Positions 1 to 6,305 of a stretch of 9,785 nucleotides of DNA are shown here, in pieces (position 1 is the stretch's first letter; every line of letters begins with the position of its first letter). Source of the stretch: Candidatus Omnitrophota bacterium (GTDB lineage Bacteria > Omnitrophota > Gorgyraeia > JABMRN01 > RBG-13-46-9); assembly GCA_016782495.1 (NCBI GenBank), contig JADHYL010000019.1, positions 1 through 9,785 on the forward strand, read 5' to 3'. Under the pieces are notes generated by a model. That model ran no database searches, had not been told where the DNA came from, and saw only the letters and a list, made by a program, of their open reading frames with translations. The position numbers were made by a program, and so were the translations under genes.

Positions 1-90
1 TTCCTGGAAATCTCAAGAGAAGACAAGGAAGTAATCCGCGATTTTGTCAAGGCAGAGGAAGAGCCCCAAAGCGCCCAGGTTTCGATTTAA
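1..90 (+). CDS. 3' end of an upstream gene, possibly PilZ-domain protein (partial)
   Basis: Frame 1 is open from the window edge to a TAA at 88-90, giving 29 residues. The tail starts FLEISREDKEVIRDFV and ends in an acidic, Gln/Ser-rich stretch. A pattern of F-[hydrophobic]-x-[hydrophobic]-S-x-E-D-x-x-x-I-x-x-F is typical of the last strand and helix of PilZ (cyclic-di-GMP-binding) domains, so a PilZ protein is the best guess. The evidence is a short tail only, and the c-di-GMP-binding RxxxR and D/NxSxxG motifs would lie outside the window. I considered leuS, which precedes lptE-holA in E. coli, but the tail does not look like the LeuS C-terminus. That a gene ends here is fairly secure; its identity is not. 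Confidence 0.5.
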   Translation, partial: FLEISREDKEVIRDFVKAEEEPQSAQVSI

Positions 91-138
91 AAAACCCTCC
101 TTTCCATTTTCCCTTCCGGTGGTTACGCGTGTCTTTGG

Positions 139-167
139 TTGACAATCGCAAATAGCTGTGATATATT
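139..167 (+). promoter_or_regulatory. Sigma-70-type promoter of the bamD-lptE-holA operon
   Basis: A perfect -35 box TTGACA (139-144) is separated by 17 bp from TATATT (162-167), a 5/6 match to the -10 consensus. It lies in the 88-bp gap after the upstream gene and is the only strong promoter seen there. The expected start of transcription is about 173-175, only four to six bases before the bamD ATG at 179. The mRNA would therefore have almost no leader. Confidence 0.75.
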
Positions 168-178
168 GACGTCTATCC

Positions 179-1228
179 ATGAAAAGAATACTTCTTATTA
201 TAATAATAATTAGCGTTTCGTTACTCTCAATTCAGGAAGCGCGAGCCTTTCAGTTTCGTCCTTCGACAAGCTCAGGACTTCGTTCAGGGCTCCCGTTGGT
301 CGCCCTTCGACTTCGCTCAGGACTCCCTTTGGTCGGTTTCTGGATATGGACGCCTAAGACCAAAAAACTTGTCAACCCGAAATACGCCGTTAAAGATACC
401 CCCGAAGAGCAATTTAAGTGGGCGATGAAATTTTTTAAAGATAAGCAGTATAAAGAAGCTGCCGAGGAATTTAGCCGTCTGGCCGTCGCCTTCAAAGATT
501 CGGATCTGGCCCCGGAAGCCCAGTATTACGCGGGTCGCTCGTATGATGAAGCCGGGAAAATTTACCTGGCCTTTCAAGCCTACCAGAAGACCGTAGATAC
601 TTATCCTTTCACGAAAAGGACAAATGAAATCATAAAGAGAGAGTATGAAATCGGTAAAGAACTTTACAAAAAACATCGCGGCAAACTTATGGGCAAGGAA
701 ATCATAGCGGATCTGGACAGGGCCATAGAGGTTTTTCAAAGGGTGAAAGAAAACGCGCCATTCGGCGAATACGGGGACCAGGCGCAGTTCATGATAGGCG
801 AAAGCTATAAAAAAGGGGAGCTTTATAATGAGGCCATAAAAGCTTTTCGGGAAGTTACTGACGAGCATCCGCAAAGCAAATTGGTAAAGAAGGCAAAATA
901 TGAAGTGGCCCAGTGCACATATCTGGCCAGCTTAAAACCGGACTACGACCAGGAGCTTACAGACGAGGCTATCGAAGAATTTAAGGACCTGGCCGAAAGC
1001 AAGGATGGCTCGCCTATTGCCGAGGAAGCGCGCAATACGGTATTTTTGCTTGAGGAAAAAAAGGCGCAAAACCTTTTCAACACCGCTAAATTCTATGAAG
1101 GGCAAAAACGCTACAAAAGCGCTGCCATATATTACAGAGAAATATTGAAGAAATATCCCGAAAGCTCTTTTGGAAAACTGGCCGAAGCAAAAATGAAAAA
1201 AATAGAAAAATTCTTGAAAGAAGGGTAA
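179..1228 (+). CDS. bamD: BamD-like TPR outer-membrane assembly protein, non-lipidated, with repeat-derived insert
   Basis: The 349-residue protein has a Sec signal peptide (residues 1-23: KR, a long Ile/Leu/Val core, then A-R-A). It is followed by a low-complexity segment (24-54) and then TPR-type helical repeats from about residue 76 to the end. The pattern (xEAAxxFxxL, AxYxxGxSY, AFxAYQKxVDxYP) matches the BamD/YfiO family, whose role is to help BamA insert barrel proteins into the outer membrane. It is longer than E. coli BamD (about 245 residues), with extra C-terminal repeats. There is no Cys at the cleavage site, so unlike classical BamD it is not a lipoprotein. The start is fixed: the in-frame TGA at 167-169 leaves no other start codon. 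No Shine-Dalgarno site precedes the ATG. Residues 24-54 are encoded by a REP-like repeat, listed separately. It heads an operon with lptE (4-bp gap) and holA. A general periplasmic TPR scaffold is the alternative reading. Confidence 0.78.
   Translation: MKRILLIIIIISVSLLSIQEARAFQFRPSTSSGLRSGLPLVALRLRSGLPLVGFWIWTPKTKKLVNPKYAVKDTPEEQFKWAMKFFKDKQYKEAAEEFSRLAVAFKDSDLAPEAQYYAGRSYDEAGKIYLAFQAYQKTVDTYPFTKRTNEIIKREYEIGKELYKKHRGKLMGKEIIADLDRAIEVFQRVKENAPFGEYGDQAQFMIGESYKKGELYNEAIKAFREVTDEHPQSKLVKKAKYEVAQCTYLASLKPDYDQELTDEAIEEFKDLAESKDGSPIAEEARNTVFLLEEKKAQNLFNTAKFYEGQKRYKSAAIYYREILKKYPESSFGKLAEAKMKKIEKFLKEG
258..336 (+). repeat. REP-like dispersed repeat, in frame inside bamD
   Basis: Two degenerate copies of a TTCGAC...CTCAGGAC-type element lie head to tail. 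The cores at 276-302 and 309-335 match at 24 of 27 positions with a 33-bp period, and each is preceded by CCTTCGAC. Because the period is a multiple of three, the peptide LRSGLPLV is repeated at residues 34-41 and 45-52. The CCTTCGACAAGCTCAGGAC sequence is the familiar core of intergenic repeats scattered through many environmental bacterial genomes (recalled, not searched). Here it lies wholly inside a coding region, between signal peptide and mature domain, without breaking the frame. I see no other copy in the window. Confidence 0.75.
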
Positions 1229-1232
1229 GGGC

Positions 1233-1793
1233 ATGCCGAAGCAGCTTACAAGATACAGGAAAAATGCTTTATTTTGCGCGCTTTTAGCGCTTATTTTTTT
1301 ATGCGGTTGCGGCTACACCACCCGTTCCGCGGTACGCTCGAAAGACCCTTCCATATGCGTAAATAATTTCGTCAATAAAATAAATGTTACCCAAGAAACT
1401 ACGAACAGAAAGGCGTATTACGCATACCGACCGGGCATGGAGTCGGATATCACCACAGAGATCATAAACAGGTTTCTATTTGACGGTGATTACGAGATAA
1501 AAGACGCTAATAACGCCCACTACCTCTTAAAAGGCGAGCTTGTGGATTTTAAAAGAGAACCGCTGAGATATGATACAAACGACAATGTTACGGAATACAG
1601 GATCAGCGTAGTCATAAACATGGAGCTTCGTGACCGCGAGACCGGAACGCTTCTCTGGAAGGAAAATGACTTCGCAGGTGAAAGCACTTATCGCACACAA
1701 GGACAGTATGCAAAGCCGGAAAGCGCGGCGGCAGGCGAAGCTATCAAGGATCTGGCGGACCGTGTTGTGGAGCGGACTGTAGAAAACTGGTAA
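1233..1793 (+). CDS. lptE: LptE-family LPS-assembly lipoprotein
   Basis: The 186-residue protein has a lipoprotein signal: basic N-terminus (K/R at 3, 7, 9, 10), hydrophobic core 12-23, and lipobox L-C-G-C with the lipidated Cys at 26. It continues G-Y-T-T, the usual 'CGY' start of LptE proteins. Gly at +2 rather than Asp favours outer-membrane sorting. The rest fits the LptE fold: an early [V/I]xxFxN strand, 'E..ItteIinrFlfDgdyeI' (a helix and strand), then 'YLLKGELVDFKREPL' and a [R/K]E.[G]xLLWkE strand. LptE forms a plug inside the LptD barrel and helps place LPS in the outer leaflet. The start at 1233 has a GAAGGG site about 8 bases upstream. It sits 4 bp after bamD and 6 bp before holA, consistent with co-transcription. 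The lptE-holA pair also occurs in E. coli. Confidence 0.85.
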   Translation: MPKQLTRYRKNALFCALLALIFLCGCGYTTRSAVRSKDPSICVNNFVNKINVTQETTNRKAYYAYRPGMESDITTEIINRFLFDGDYEIKDANNAHYLLKGELVDFKREPLRYDTNDNVTEYRISVVINMELRDRETGTLLWKENDFAGESTYRTQGQYAKPESAAAGEAIKDLADRVVERTVENW

Positions 1794-1799
1794 TGCCCG

Positions 1800-2735
1800 A
1801 TGAATTATCTACTCGTGGGGCCCCAAGAGTATTTAAAAGAAAAGTTCCTCGGAGAGCTAAAGAAAAAACTTTTTTTAAACCTTGATTCGAACCAGCTTGA
1901 TTATGAGACATTCCAGGCCGACCAATCGGAAATAACCGATATCTTTAATTCGGCCAACACCCTCGCCTTTACTTCGAAACACAGAATAATAGTTATAAGA
2001 GACATCGACAAATTCACATCCGAGGAAAAAGAGCTCATTCTGAAATACCTGAAATCGCCAAGTTCTTTCTCCACACTTGTTTTGGAAAGCCAATCACAGA
2101 ATACCAATAAATTCCTTGAGGACGTTTCCAGACTTACCAGAGTCGTAAGGTGTAAAACGCTCGGTAACGGCGACATCAACCTCTGGATAAAAAAAGAATT
2201 TCAAGCTTCGGGAAAGAAAATTTCGCCGCAAAGCGTAGATACCTTGAGGGAACTCGTCGGGAACGATCTCTACGCTTTAAAGAATGACATAGATAAGTTG
2301 GTTGCCTTTGTGGGGGGCGCCGGCGAAGTTACGGAAAAGCACATAGAGGCGCTTATAGGCGAGAGCCGTTATCGCACCGCATTCGAACTTCTTGACCTCG
2401 TTTTGAAGAAAAAAATAAACTCAGGCCTGTCATATGTGAGCGGCCTTTTGGAGACCGAAAAACCTCACCGGATCCTTAGCCTTCTGGCGTGGCAGTTCAG
2501 GAATTTTATAAAAGTAAAAACTTCCGGCGATAAAATGTCGCTAAAGGACGCTTCGCGTATCCTGAATTCAAACCCGGCGATAGCCAAAAAGACCCTGGAG
2601 GCAAGCCGTAATTTTACGGAAAATGCCATCAAGAGGAAGCTCGAGATTATTCTTGAGGGCGATTTCTCGATAAAAACGGGAAAAATGGACACAAGACATG
2701 TTCTGGAACGTGTTTTTGTCGAGCTCTGCAGATGA
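1800..2735 (+). CDS. holA: DNA polymerase III delta subunit (HolA)
   Basis: The 311-residue protein is close to the usual length for HolA (about 340). Delta is the clamp-loader 'wrench' that opens the beta sliding clamp. Features seen are the N-terminal YLLVGPQEYLKEKFLGELKK start (strand, then a degenerate P-loop region that does not bind ATP), the FTSKHRIIVIRDIDKF strand, and the 'LxLVGNDLYALKNDIDKLV' helix around 165-185. The 'FELLDLVLKKK' helix and a C-terminal collar domain ending in DFSIKTGKMDTRHVLERV follow; the xxIKTGxxD..xxLE pattern is diagnostic. No strong Shine-Dalgarno site precedes the ATG, which is 6 bp after the lptE stop, so translation is probably coupled. It is the last gene of the operon and converges on rpsT with 24 bp between the two stop codons. 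No clear terminator hairpin is visible there. Confidence 0.93.
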   Translation: MNYLLVGPQEYLKEKFLGELKKKLFLNLDSNQLDYETFQADQSEITDIFNSANTLAFTSKHRIIVIRDIDKFTSEEKELILKYLKSPSSFSTLVLESQSQNTNKFLEDVSRLTRVVRCKTLGNGDINLWIKKEFQASGKKISPQSVDTLRELVGNDLYALKNDIDKLVAFVGGAGEVTEKHIEALIGESRYRTAFELLDLVLKKKINSGLSYVSGLLETEKPHRILSLLAWQFRNFIKVKTSGDKMSLKDASRILNSNPAIAKKTLEASRNFTENAIKRKLEIILEGDFSIKTGKMDTRHVLERVFVELCR

Positions 2736-2759
2736 TTATGCTTAAGAATGCCGGGTTTA

Positions 2760-3032
2760 TTATTTCGCGCCGGCAAGCTTGCGAAGCCTTTTTGATAGGC
2801 GCGAAAGCTTTCGTGAGGCGGTATTCTTGGGGATGACGCCCTTTTTTGCCGCTTTGTCAAACTTGGAAAATACGCTTTTCAAATACGTCCGGGCTTCATC
2901 AATCTTTTTATCCGACAAAAGGGCATTGAATTTTTTCACCAGAGTTTTGAGCTCCGACACAATTTTGACATTCCCCTGATGTCGCCTTTTAGATTTCCTT
3001 ATCTCTTTATAAGCTGACCTTTTTTGTGGCAT
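2760..3032 (-). CDS. rpsT: 30S ribosomal protein bS20
   Basis: The 90-residue, Lys/Arg-rich helical protein has the bS20 signature: MPQKRSAYKEIRKSKRR at the N-terminus, then KTLVKKFNALL, and the conserved FDKAAKKGVIPKNTASRKLSRLSKRL near the end. bS20 binds 16S rRNA in the body of the small subunit and acts early in 30S assembly. The start at 3032 is chosen over an in-frame GTG at 3065. AAAAGGAC lies 6 bases upstream of 3032, family members start with this MxxxxSAxK sequence, and the GTG would lie upstream of the predicted transcription start. It is the only minus-strand gene in the window, convergent with holA and divergent from murJ (45-bp gap). Confidence 0.96.
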   Translation of the reverse strand: MPQKRSAYKEIRKSKRRHQGNVKIVSELKTLVKKFNALLSDKKIDEARTYLKSVFSKFDKAAKKGVIPKNTASRKLSRLSKRLRKLAGAK

Positions 3033-3037
3033 ATGTA

Positions 3038-3045
3038 GTCCTTTT
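3038..3045 (-). promoter_or_regulatory. rpsT ribosome binding site
   Basis: Read on the minus strand this is AAAAGGAC. Its AGGA core ends 6 bases before the ATG at 3032, and it fixes the rpsT start there rather than at the upstream in-frame GTG. Confidence 0.8.
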
Positions 3046-3055
3046 AGGTTAAGAT

Positions 3056-3084
3056 AATTTATCACAGGAGAGACGTTTTGTCAA
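3056..3084 (-). promoter_or_regulatory. Putative rpsT promoter overlapping the murJ start codon
   Basis: On the minus strand a perfect TTGACA (3084 down to 3079) is followed after 17 bp by TAAATT (3061 down to 3056), a 4/6 match to the -10 consensus. Transcription would begin near 3049, leaving a 16-17-base leader that contains the rpsT Shine-Dalgarno site. The -35 box covers the murJ TTG start codon (3078-3080), and the -10 box lies just before the murJ Shine-Dalgarno site. RNA polymerase bound here would therefore cover the murJ initiation region on the DNA. The -10 box is weak, so confidence is moderate. Confidence 0.55.
3066..3080 (+). promoter_or_regulatory. murJ ribosome binding site with TTG start
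   Basis: AGGAG at 3066-3070 is followed by a 7-base spacer and the start codon TTG (3078-3080). The strong site supports the unusual start codon; the protein it gives begins exactly where MurJ homologues begin. Confidence 0.75.
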
Positions 3085-4658
3085 ACAAAAGATTAATTAA
3101 GTCAACCGGAATAATAAGTTTCGCGACCTTCATAAGCAGAATACTGGGTTTTGTAAGGGATATACTGATAGCGAATTTTTTCGGCACAACCATGTTCGCG
3201 GAGGCCTTCGTGGTAGCTTTCAGGATACCGAATCTATTGCGGGACCTCGTGGGCGAAGGGGCAGCCAATGCGGCGTTTGTGCCGGTTTTGACGGAATACC
3301 ACGCCACCCGTTCGGAAGATGAATTCTGGCGCCTGGCAAAAAATCTATTATACATCCTCATAGGCGCCCTTTTTATAATTTCGCTCTGCGGAACGCTACT
3401 TGCCCCGCTCATAGTAAGGCTGATCGCCCCTGGTTTTATTTCGGACCCCGATAAGCTCGCGATAACAGTGAAACTTACGCGCATCATGTTTTCCTTTATT
3501 TTTTTAGTGGGGCTTGTGGCTTACAGCATGGGTATTTTAAACTCACTTAATGACTTTGCGGTTTCAGCTTTTAGCCCAGTTCTCTTAAATATTTCCATGA
3601 TAGCATTTCTTGTATTTGTATGCCCCAGATTTGGCATTACCGGCCTGGCTATTGCGGTTCTTGTGGGGGGCGTTGTGCAGGTTGCCGCGCAAGGCGTGGC
3701 TCTTTACAAGAAAGGATTCCGCCCCGACTTTAATGCAAGAAGAGTACTCAGAGAGAAAATAGAGTGGGTTCATCCGGCCGTAAAAAGAATATGGAAGCTT
3801 CTCGTGCCGCGGTTTTTCGGATCGGCCGTGTATCAGCTGAGCGTTATAGTCGATAATATTTTTTCCACTTTTGAGTGGATAGTGGGAATAGGCGCGCCCG
3901 CCGCGCTCTGGTATTCGTACAGGCTTTTCCATCTTCCTTTAGCGATGTTCGGCATTGCCGTTGCCACGGTAGCGCTTCCCAAGATGAGCAAGGAAGTGGC
4001 TAAAAATGACATATCTTCCTTTAAAGAGACAATTAATTTTTCCATGAGGAGCGTATTTTTAATATTGATCCCCGCGGGTATAGGACTCGCCACGCTGGGG
4101 AAACCGATGATAAGGATACTTTTCGAAAGAGGCGAGTTTACGTCCTACTCCACGTCAATTACCCAGAGCGCGCTTTTCTTTTATTCATTCGGACTCTTTG
4201 CCTGCGGCGGCATAAAGATACTGGTGAATTCCTTCTTTTCTTTAGGGGATACCGTTACGCCCGTAAAAGTGGCCGGCGTATCCTTCTTTATCAATCTTAT
4301 ACTGAATTTCATATTGATGTGGCCGCTTAAGATAGGGGGCCTGGCGCTTGCCACTTCCATCGCTGCTACATGCAATTTTATAATGCTATACATTATGTTA
4401 ACCAGAAAAATCGGGGACCTGGGCACCGGGAAAGTTCTTAATCATTTCGCGCGCATCCTGACGGCGGGAATCGTCATGGGTATTTTCTCCTTTTACGCGG
4501 GAAAGTTTCTGGAAAATATCGACAAGGGCCTTTTGGCAAGCGCGATAGGTCTTTTAATCATCATCGTTTTTTGCGTAATCGTGTACACCGTTTCGGCGCT
4601 TCTTTTGGGCGTTAATGAGATCAAGGGATTTATAAAGTGGGTATTAAAGAGAGCTTAA
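3078..4658 (+). CDS. murJ: Lipid II flippase MurJ (MviN)
   Basis: The 526-residue polytopic membrane protein belongs to the MOP exporter superfamily. MurJ moves lipid-linked peptidoglycan precursor (lipid II) across the inner membrane. The N-terminal signature is clear: SRILGFVRD (residues 20-28), FFG at 34-36, and AFRIPNLLRDLVGEGA (47-62). Arg21, Arg27 and Arg55 align by spacing with essential Arg18, Arg24 and Arg52 of E. coli MurJ. Many hydrophobic segments fit the usual 14-helix topology. Translation starts at TTG with a good AGGAG site. Its 3' end overlaps uvrC by 22 nt, so the two are co-transcribed. No convincing plus-strand promoter is visible in the 45-bp gap to rpsT; GATAAT at 3053-3058 lacks a -35 box at proper spacing. 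Confidence 0.95.
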   Translation: MSNKRLIKSTGIISFATFISRILGFVRDILIANFFGTTMFAEAFVVAFRIPNLLRDLVGEGAANAAFVPVLTEYHATRSEDEFWRLAKNLLYILIGALFIISLCGTLLAPLIVRLIAPGFISDPDKLAITVKLTRIMFSFIFLVGLVAYSMGILNSLNDFAVSAFSPVLLNISMIAFLVFVCPRFGITGLAIAVLVGGVVQVAAQGVALYKKGFRPDFNARRVLREKIEWVHPAVKRIWKLLVPRFFGSAVYQLSVIVDNIFSTFEWIVGIGAPAALWYSYRLFHLPLAMFGIAVATVALPKMSKEVAKNDISSFKETINFSMRSVFLILIPAGIGLATLGKPMIRILFERGEFTSYSTSITQSALFFYSFGLFACGGIKILVNSFFSLGDTVTPVKVAGVSFFINLILNFILMWPLKIGGLALATSIAATCNFIMLYIMLTRKIGDLGTGKVLNHFARILTAGIVMGIFSFYAGKFLENIDKGLLASAIGLLIIIVFCVIVYTVSALLLGVNEIKGFIKWVLKRA

Positions 4659-6043
4659 AAAAAATCCCGGCCTCTCCGGGCGTTTATCTATTTTTGGGAA
4701 AAAACAAAGAAGTTCTCTATGTGGGGAAAGCCGCGAACTTAAAAAAAAGGGTAAAGAGTTATTTTCGAAAGAATCTTTTCGATCCAAGACTCACAGCCCT
4801 GGTAAACCGAATAAAAGATCTTGATTATATAACGACGGCGACGAGCGCCGAGGCGCTCATTTATGAGGCAAGTTTAATCAAGGAAAAAAAGCCGAAATAC
4901 AATATCGAGCTTAAGGACGATAAATCATACCCCTTTTTAAAGTTAACAGTAAGCGAAAGATTTCCGAGGCTCCTCATAACGCGAAAAACCCCCAAAGACG
5001 GTTCTTTGTACTACGGTCCTTATACCGATGTTAAACTCTTAAGGAAAGCACTTTCCGCCATACAAAACACGTTTCTTTTAAGGACGTGTAAAAATTTGCC
5101 CAAAAGGCCGTGCCTCAAAGCGCATATAAAAGGGTGCGTCGCCCCTTGCGACGGCGGCATAGGTGAAAAAGACTACAAAAAACTTGTGGGCGAAGTAAAA
5201 CTATTCCTTGAGGGGAAAAAGGAGGATCTTATAAAAGGGCTTTTCAAGGATATGCGCCTGGCCAGCCAGAGACTGGAATACGAAAAGGCGCTAGCTTTAA
5301 GGGAAAAAATAGACGCTCTTAGCGCAATGAGGGAGGGCCTTAAATCCCCCAAGCCGCTCGATAAAGAAATAAGCCACCTTAAAGAAGTTTTGGATCTTTC
5401 GGTTTTGCCCGCGCGAATCGAGGCATTTGATATATCCGACATGCGGGGAAAAGAGGCAGTGGGTTCCATGGTGAGTTTTTTTAGCGCGAGAGCCCAGAAA
5501 GACGAATATAGAAGATTCAGGATAAAAGACGTATCCGGAATTAACGATTACGGTTGTTTAAGAGAGGTCATAAGGAGAAGGTATAAACGCATATTGGAGA
5601 AAAGAGGTAATTTCCCGGATCTTATTCTGATAGACGGCGGCAGGGGTCATCTTAATGTCGCAAAAGACGAGCTCGGGAAAATAGGGCTTGGCCAAACACC
5701 GGTTATAAGCATAGCCAAGGAAAAAGAAGAAATATATACCGAAGGAAAAAGGTTGCCCCTCTTGCTTTCGAAGCGCTCGCCGGCGCTCAAATTAATCATG
5801 AAAATAAGAGATGAGGCGCACAGGTTCGCGATCTCCTATCACAAGCTTTTAAGAGGAAAGGAACTTTTACGTTCCGTGCTCGATGAAGTCGAGGGCATAG
5901 GCGAGAAAAGAAAAAAAGCTCTAATAAACCATTTTGATTCTCTCAAAGGCATAAAGGGCGCGGGAATAGACGATTTGAAAACCGTCCGCGGAATTGATGA
6001 AAAAACGGCAAAAAAAGTTTTCACGTATTTTAGAAAACGCTAA
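4637..6043 (+). CDS. uvrC: Excinuclease ABC subunit C, shortened form
   Basis: UvrC makes the 3' and 5' incisions around DNA lesions in nucleotide excision repair. At 468 residues it is short for the family (about 560-610). Domains in order: GIY-YIG nuclease (about 11-90: PGVYLF, YVGKA at 28-32, catalytic-type Glu77 in EALIYEASLI); a Cys cluster at 151, 159, 167 and 171 matching the four cysteines that hold an Fe-S cluster in E. coli UvrC; and a UVR helical hairpin (about 198-232) for UvrB contact. An RNase H-like nuclease follows with Asp265 (FDISD), Asp333 (LIDGG) and His395 (RDEAHRFA), then tandem helix-hairpin-helix motifs (about 411-465). Only about 33 residues separate the UVR hairpin from Asp265, against well over 100 in typical UvrC. 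The catalytic residues seem intact and the frame is clean, so it is probably functional. GTG start; AAGGGA lies 8 bases upstream, inside murJ. Confidence 0.93.
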   Translation: MGIKESLKKIPASPGVYLFLGKNKEVLYVGKAANLKKRVKSYFRKNLFDPRLTALVNRIKDLDYITTATSAEALIYEASLIKEKKPKYNIELKDDKSYPFLKLTVSERFPRLLITRKTPKDGSLYYGPYTDVKLLRKALSAIQNTFLLRTCKNLPKRPCLKAHIKGCVAPCDGGIGEKDYKKLVGEVKLFLEGKKEDLIKGLFKDMRLASQRLEYEKALALREKIDALSAMREGLKSPKPLDKEISHLKEVLDLSVLPARIEAFDISDMRGKEAVGSMVSFFSARAQKDEYRRFRIKDVSGINDYGCLREVIRRRYKRILEKRGNFPDLILIDGGRGHLNVAKDELGKIGLGQTPVISIAKEKEEIYTEGKRLPLLLSKRSPALKLIMKIRDEAHRFAISYHKLLRGKELLRSVLDEVEGIGEKRKKALINHFDSLKGIKGAGIDDLKTVRGIDEKTAKKVFTYFRKR

Positions 6044-6305
6044 CCCCACCCATTTCCAAAAACGGGTTTACGGAGTAGTTTTGTCAATTCCGCCCGGGGA
6101 TACGCGTTCTTATAAATGGGTGGCGGAAAAGATAGGTTCGCCGAGAGCTTATCGCGCGGTAGGGCAGGCGCTTAAAAAAAATCCTCACATAGGAAAGATA
6201 CCGTGCCATAGGGTTATAGGAGAAGACGGCTCTCTCGGGGGTTTCTCGAAAGGCCAAAAGATGAAAAAGACATACTTAAGAAGGGAAGGTCTTGACGTTG
6301 GGTAG
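5997..6305 (+). CDS. MGMT-family protein, stand-alone alkyltransferase DNA-binding domain
   Basis: This 102-residue protein consists only of the C-terminal domain of O6-alkylguanine-DNA alkyltransferases; the N-terminal RNase H-like domain of Ogt/Ada is absent. Conserved elements are all present: the FQKRVYGVVLSIPPG entry; Tyr39 in SYKWVA; the Arg finger in YRAVGQAL (Arg53); the hinge Asn62 in KKNP; active-site Cys70 in IPCHRV; GSLGGF; and a terminal REG. Retention of Cys separates it from alkyltransferase-like (ATL) proteins, which have Trp or Ala there. It could still transfer alkyl groups from DNA to itself, or act as a lesion sensor like ATLs. The ATG at 5997 is preferred over the adjacent TTG at 5994. 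It overlaps uvrC by 47 nt with only a weak ribosome site, implying coupled translation with a repair gene. Confidence 0.88.
   Translation: MKKRQKKFSRILENANPTHFQKRVYGVVLSIPPGDTRSYKWVAEKIGSPRAYRAVGQALKKNPHIGKIPCHRVIGEDGSLGGFSKGQKMKKTYLRREGLDVG

Noticed and set aside
1..90. The partial first gene as leuS, suggested by the E. coli leuS-lptE-holA order.
   Set aside because: The tail lacks the typical LeuS ending (VVPGKLVN-like) and fits a PilZ C-terminus better.
317..874. A 185-residue open frame on the minus strand opposite bamD.
   Set aside because: The plus strand encodes a coherent signal peptide and TPR protein; the antisense product has no recognisable motif and no ribosome site that I can see.
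2773..2782. Palindrome GCAAGCTTGC near the holA/rpsT convergent junction, considered as a bidirectional terminator.
   Set aside because: It lies inside the rpsT coding end, is only 10 bp with no loop, and is not followed by a T-run on either strand.
3053..3058. GATAAT before murJ, considered as a murJ -10 box.
   Set aside because: No TTGACA-like box lies 16-18 bp upstream; the nearest candidate (TTGTGG at 3024-3029) is 23 bp away.
5994..5996. TTG as the start codon of the MGMT-domain gene.
   Set aside because: The next codon is ATG, and neither has a strong ribosome site; the difference is one residue and ATG is the more usual choice.
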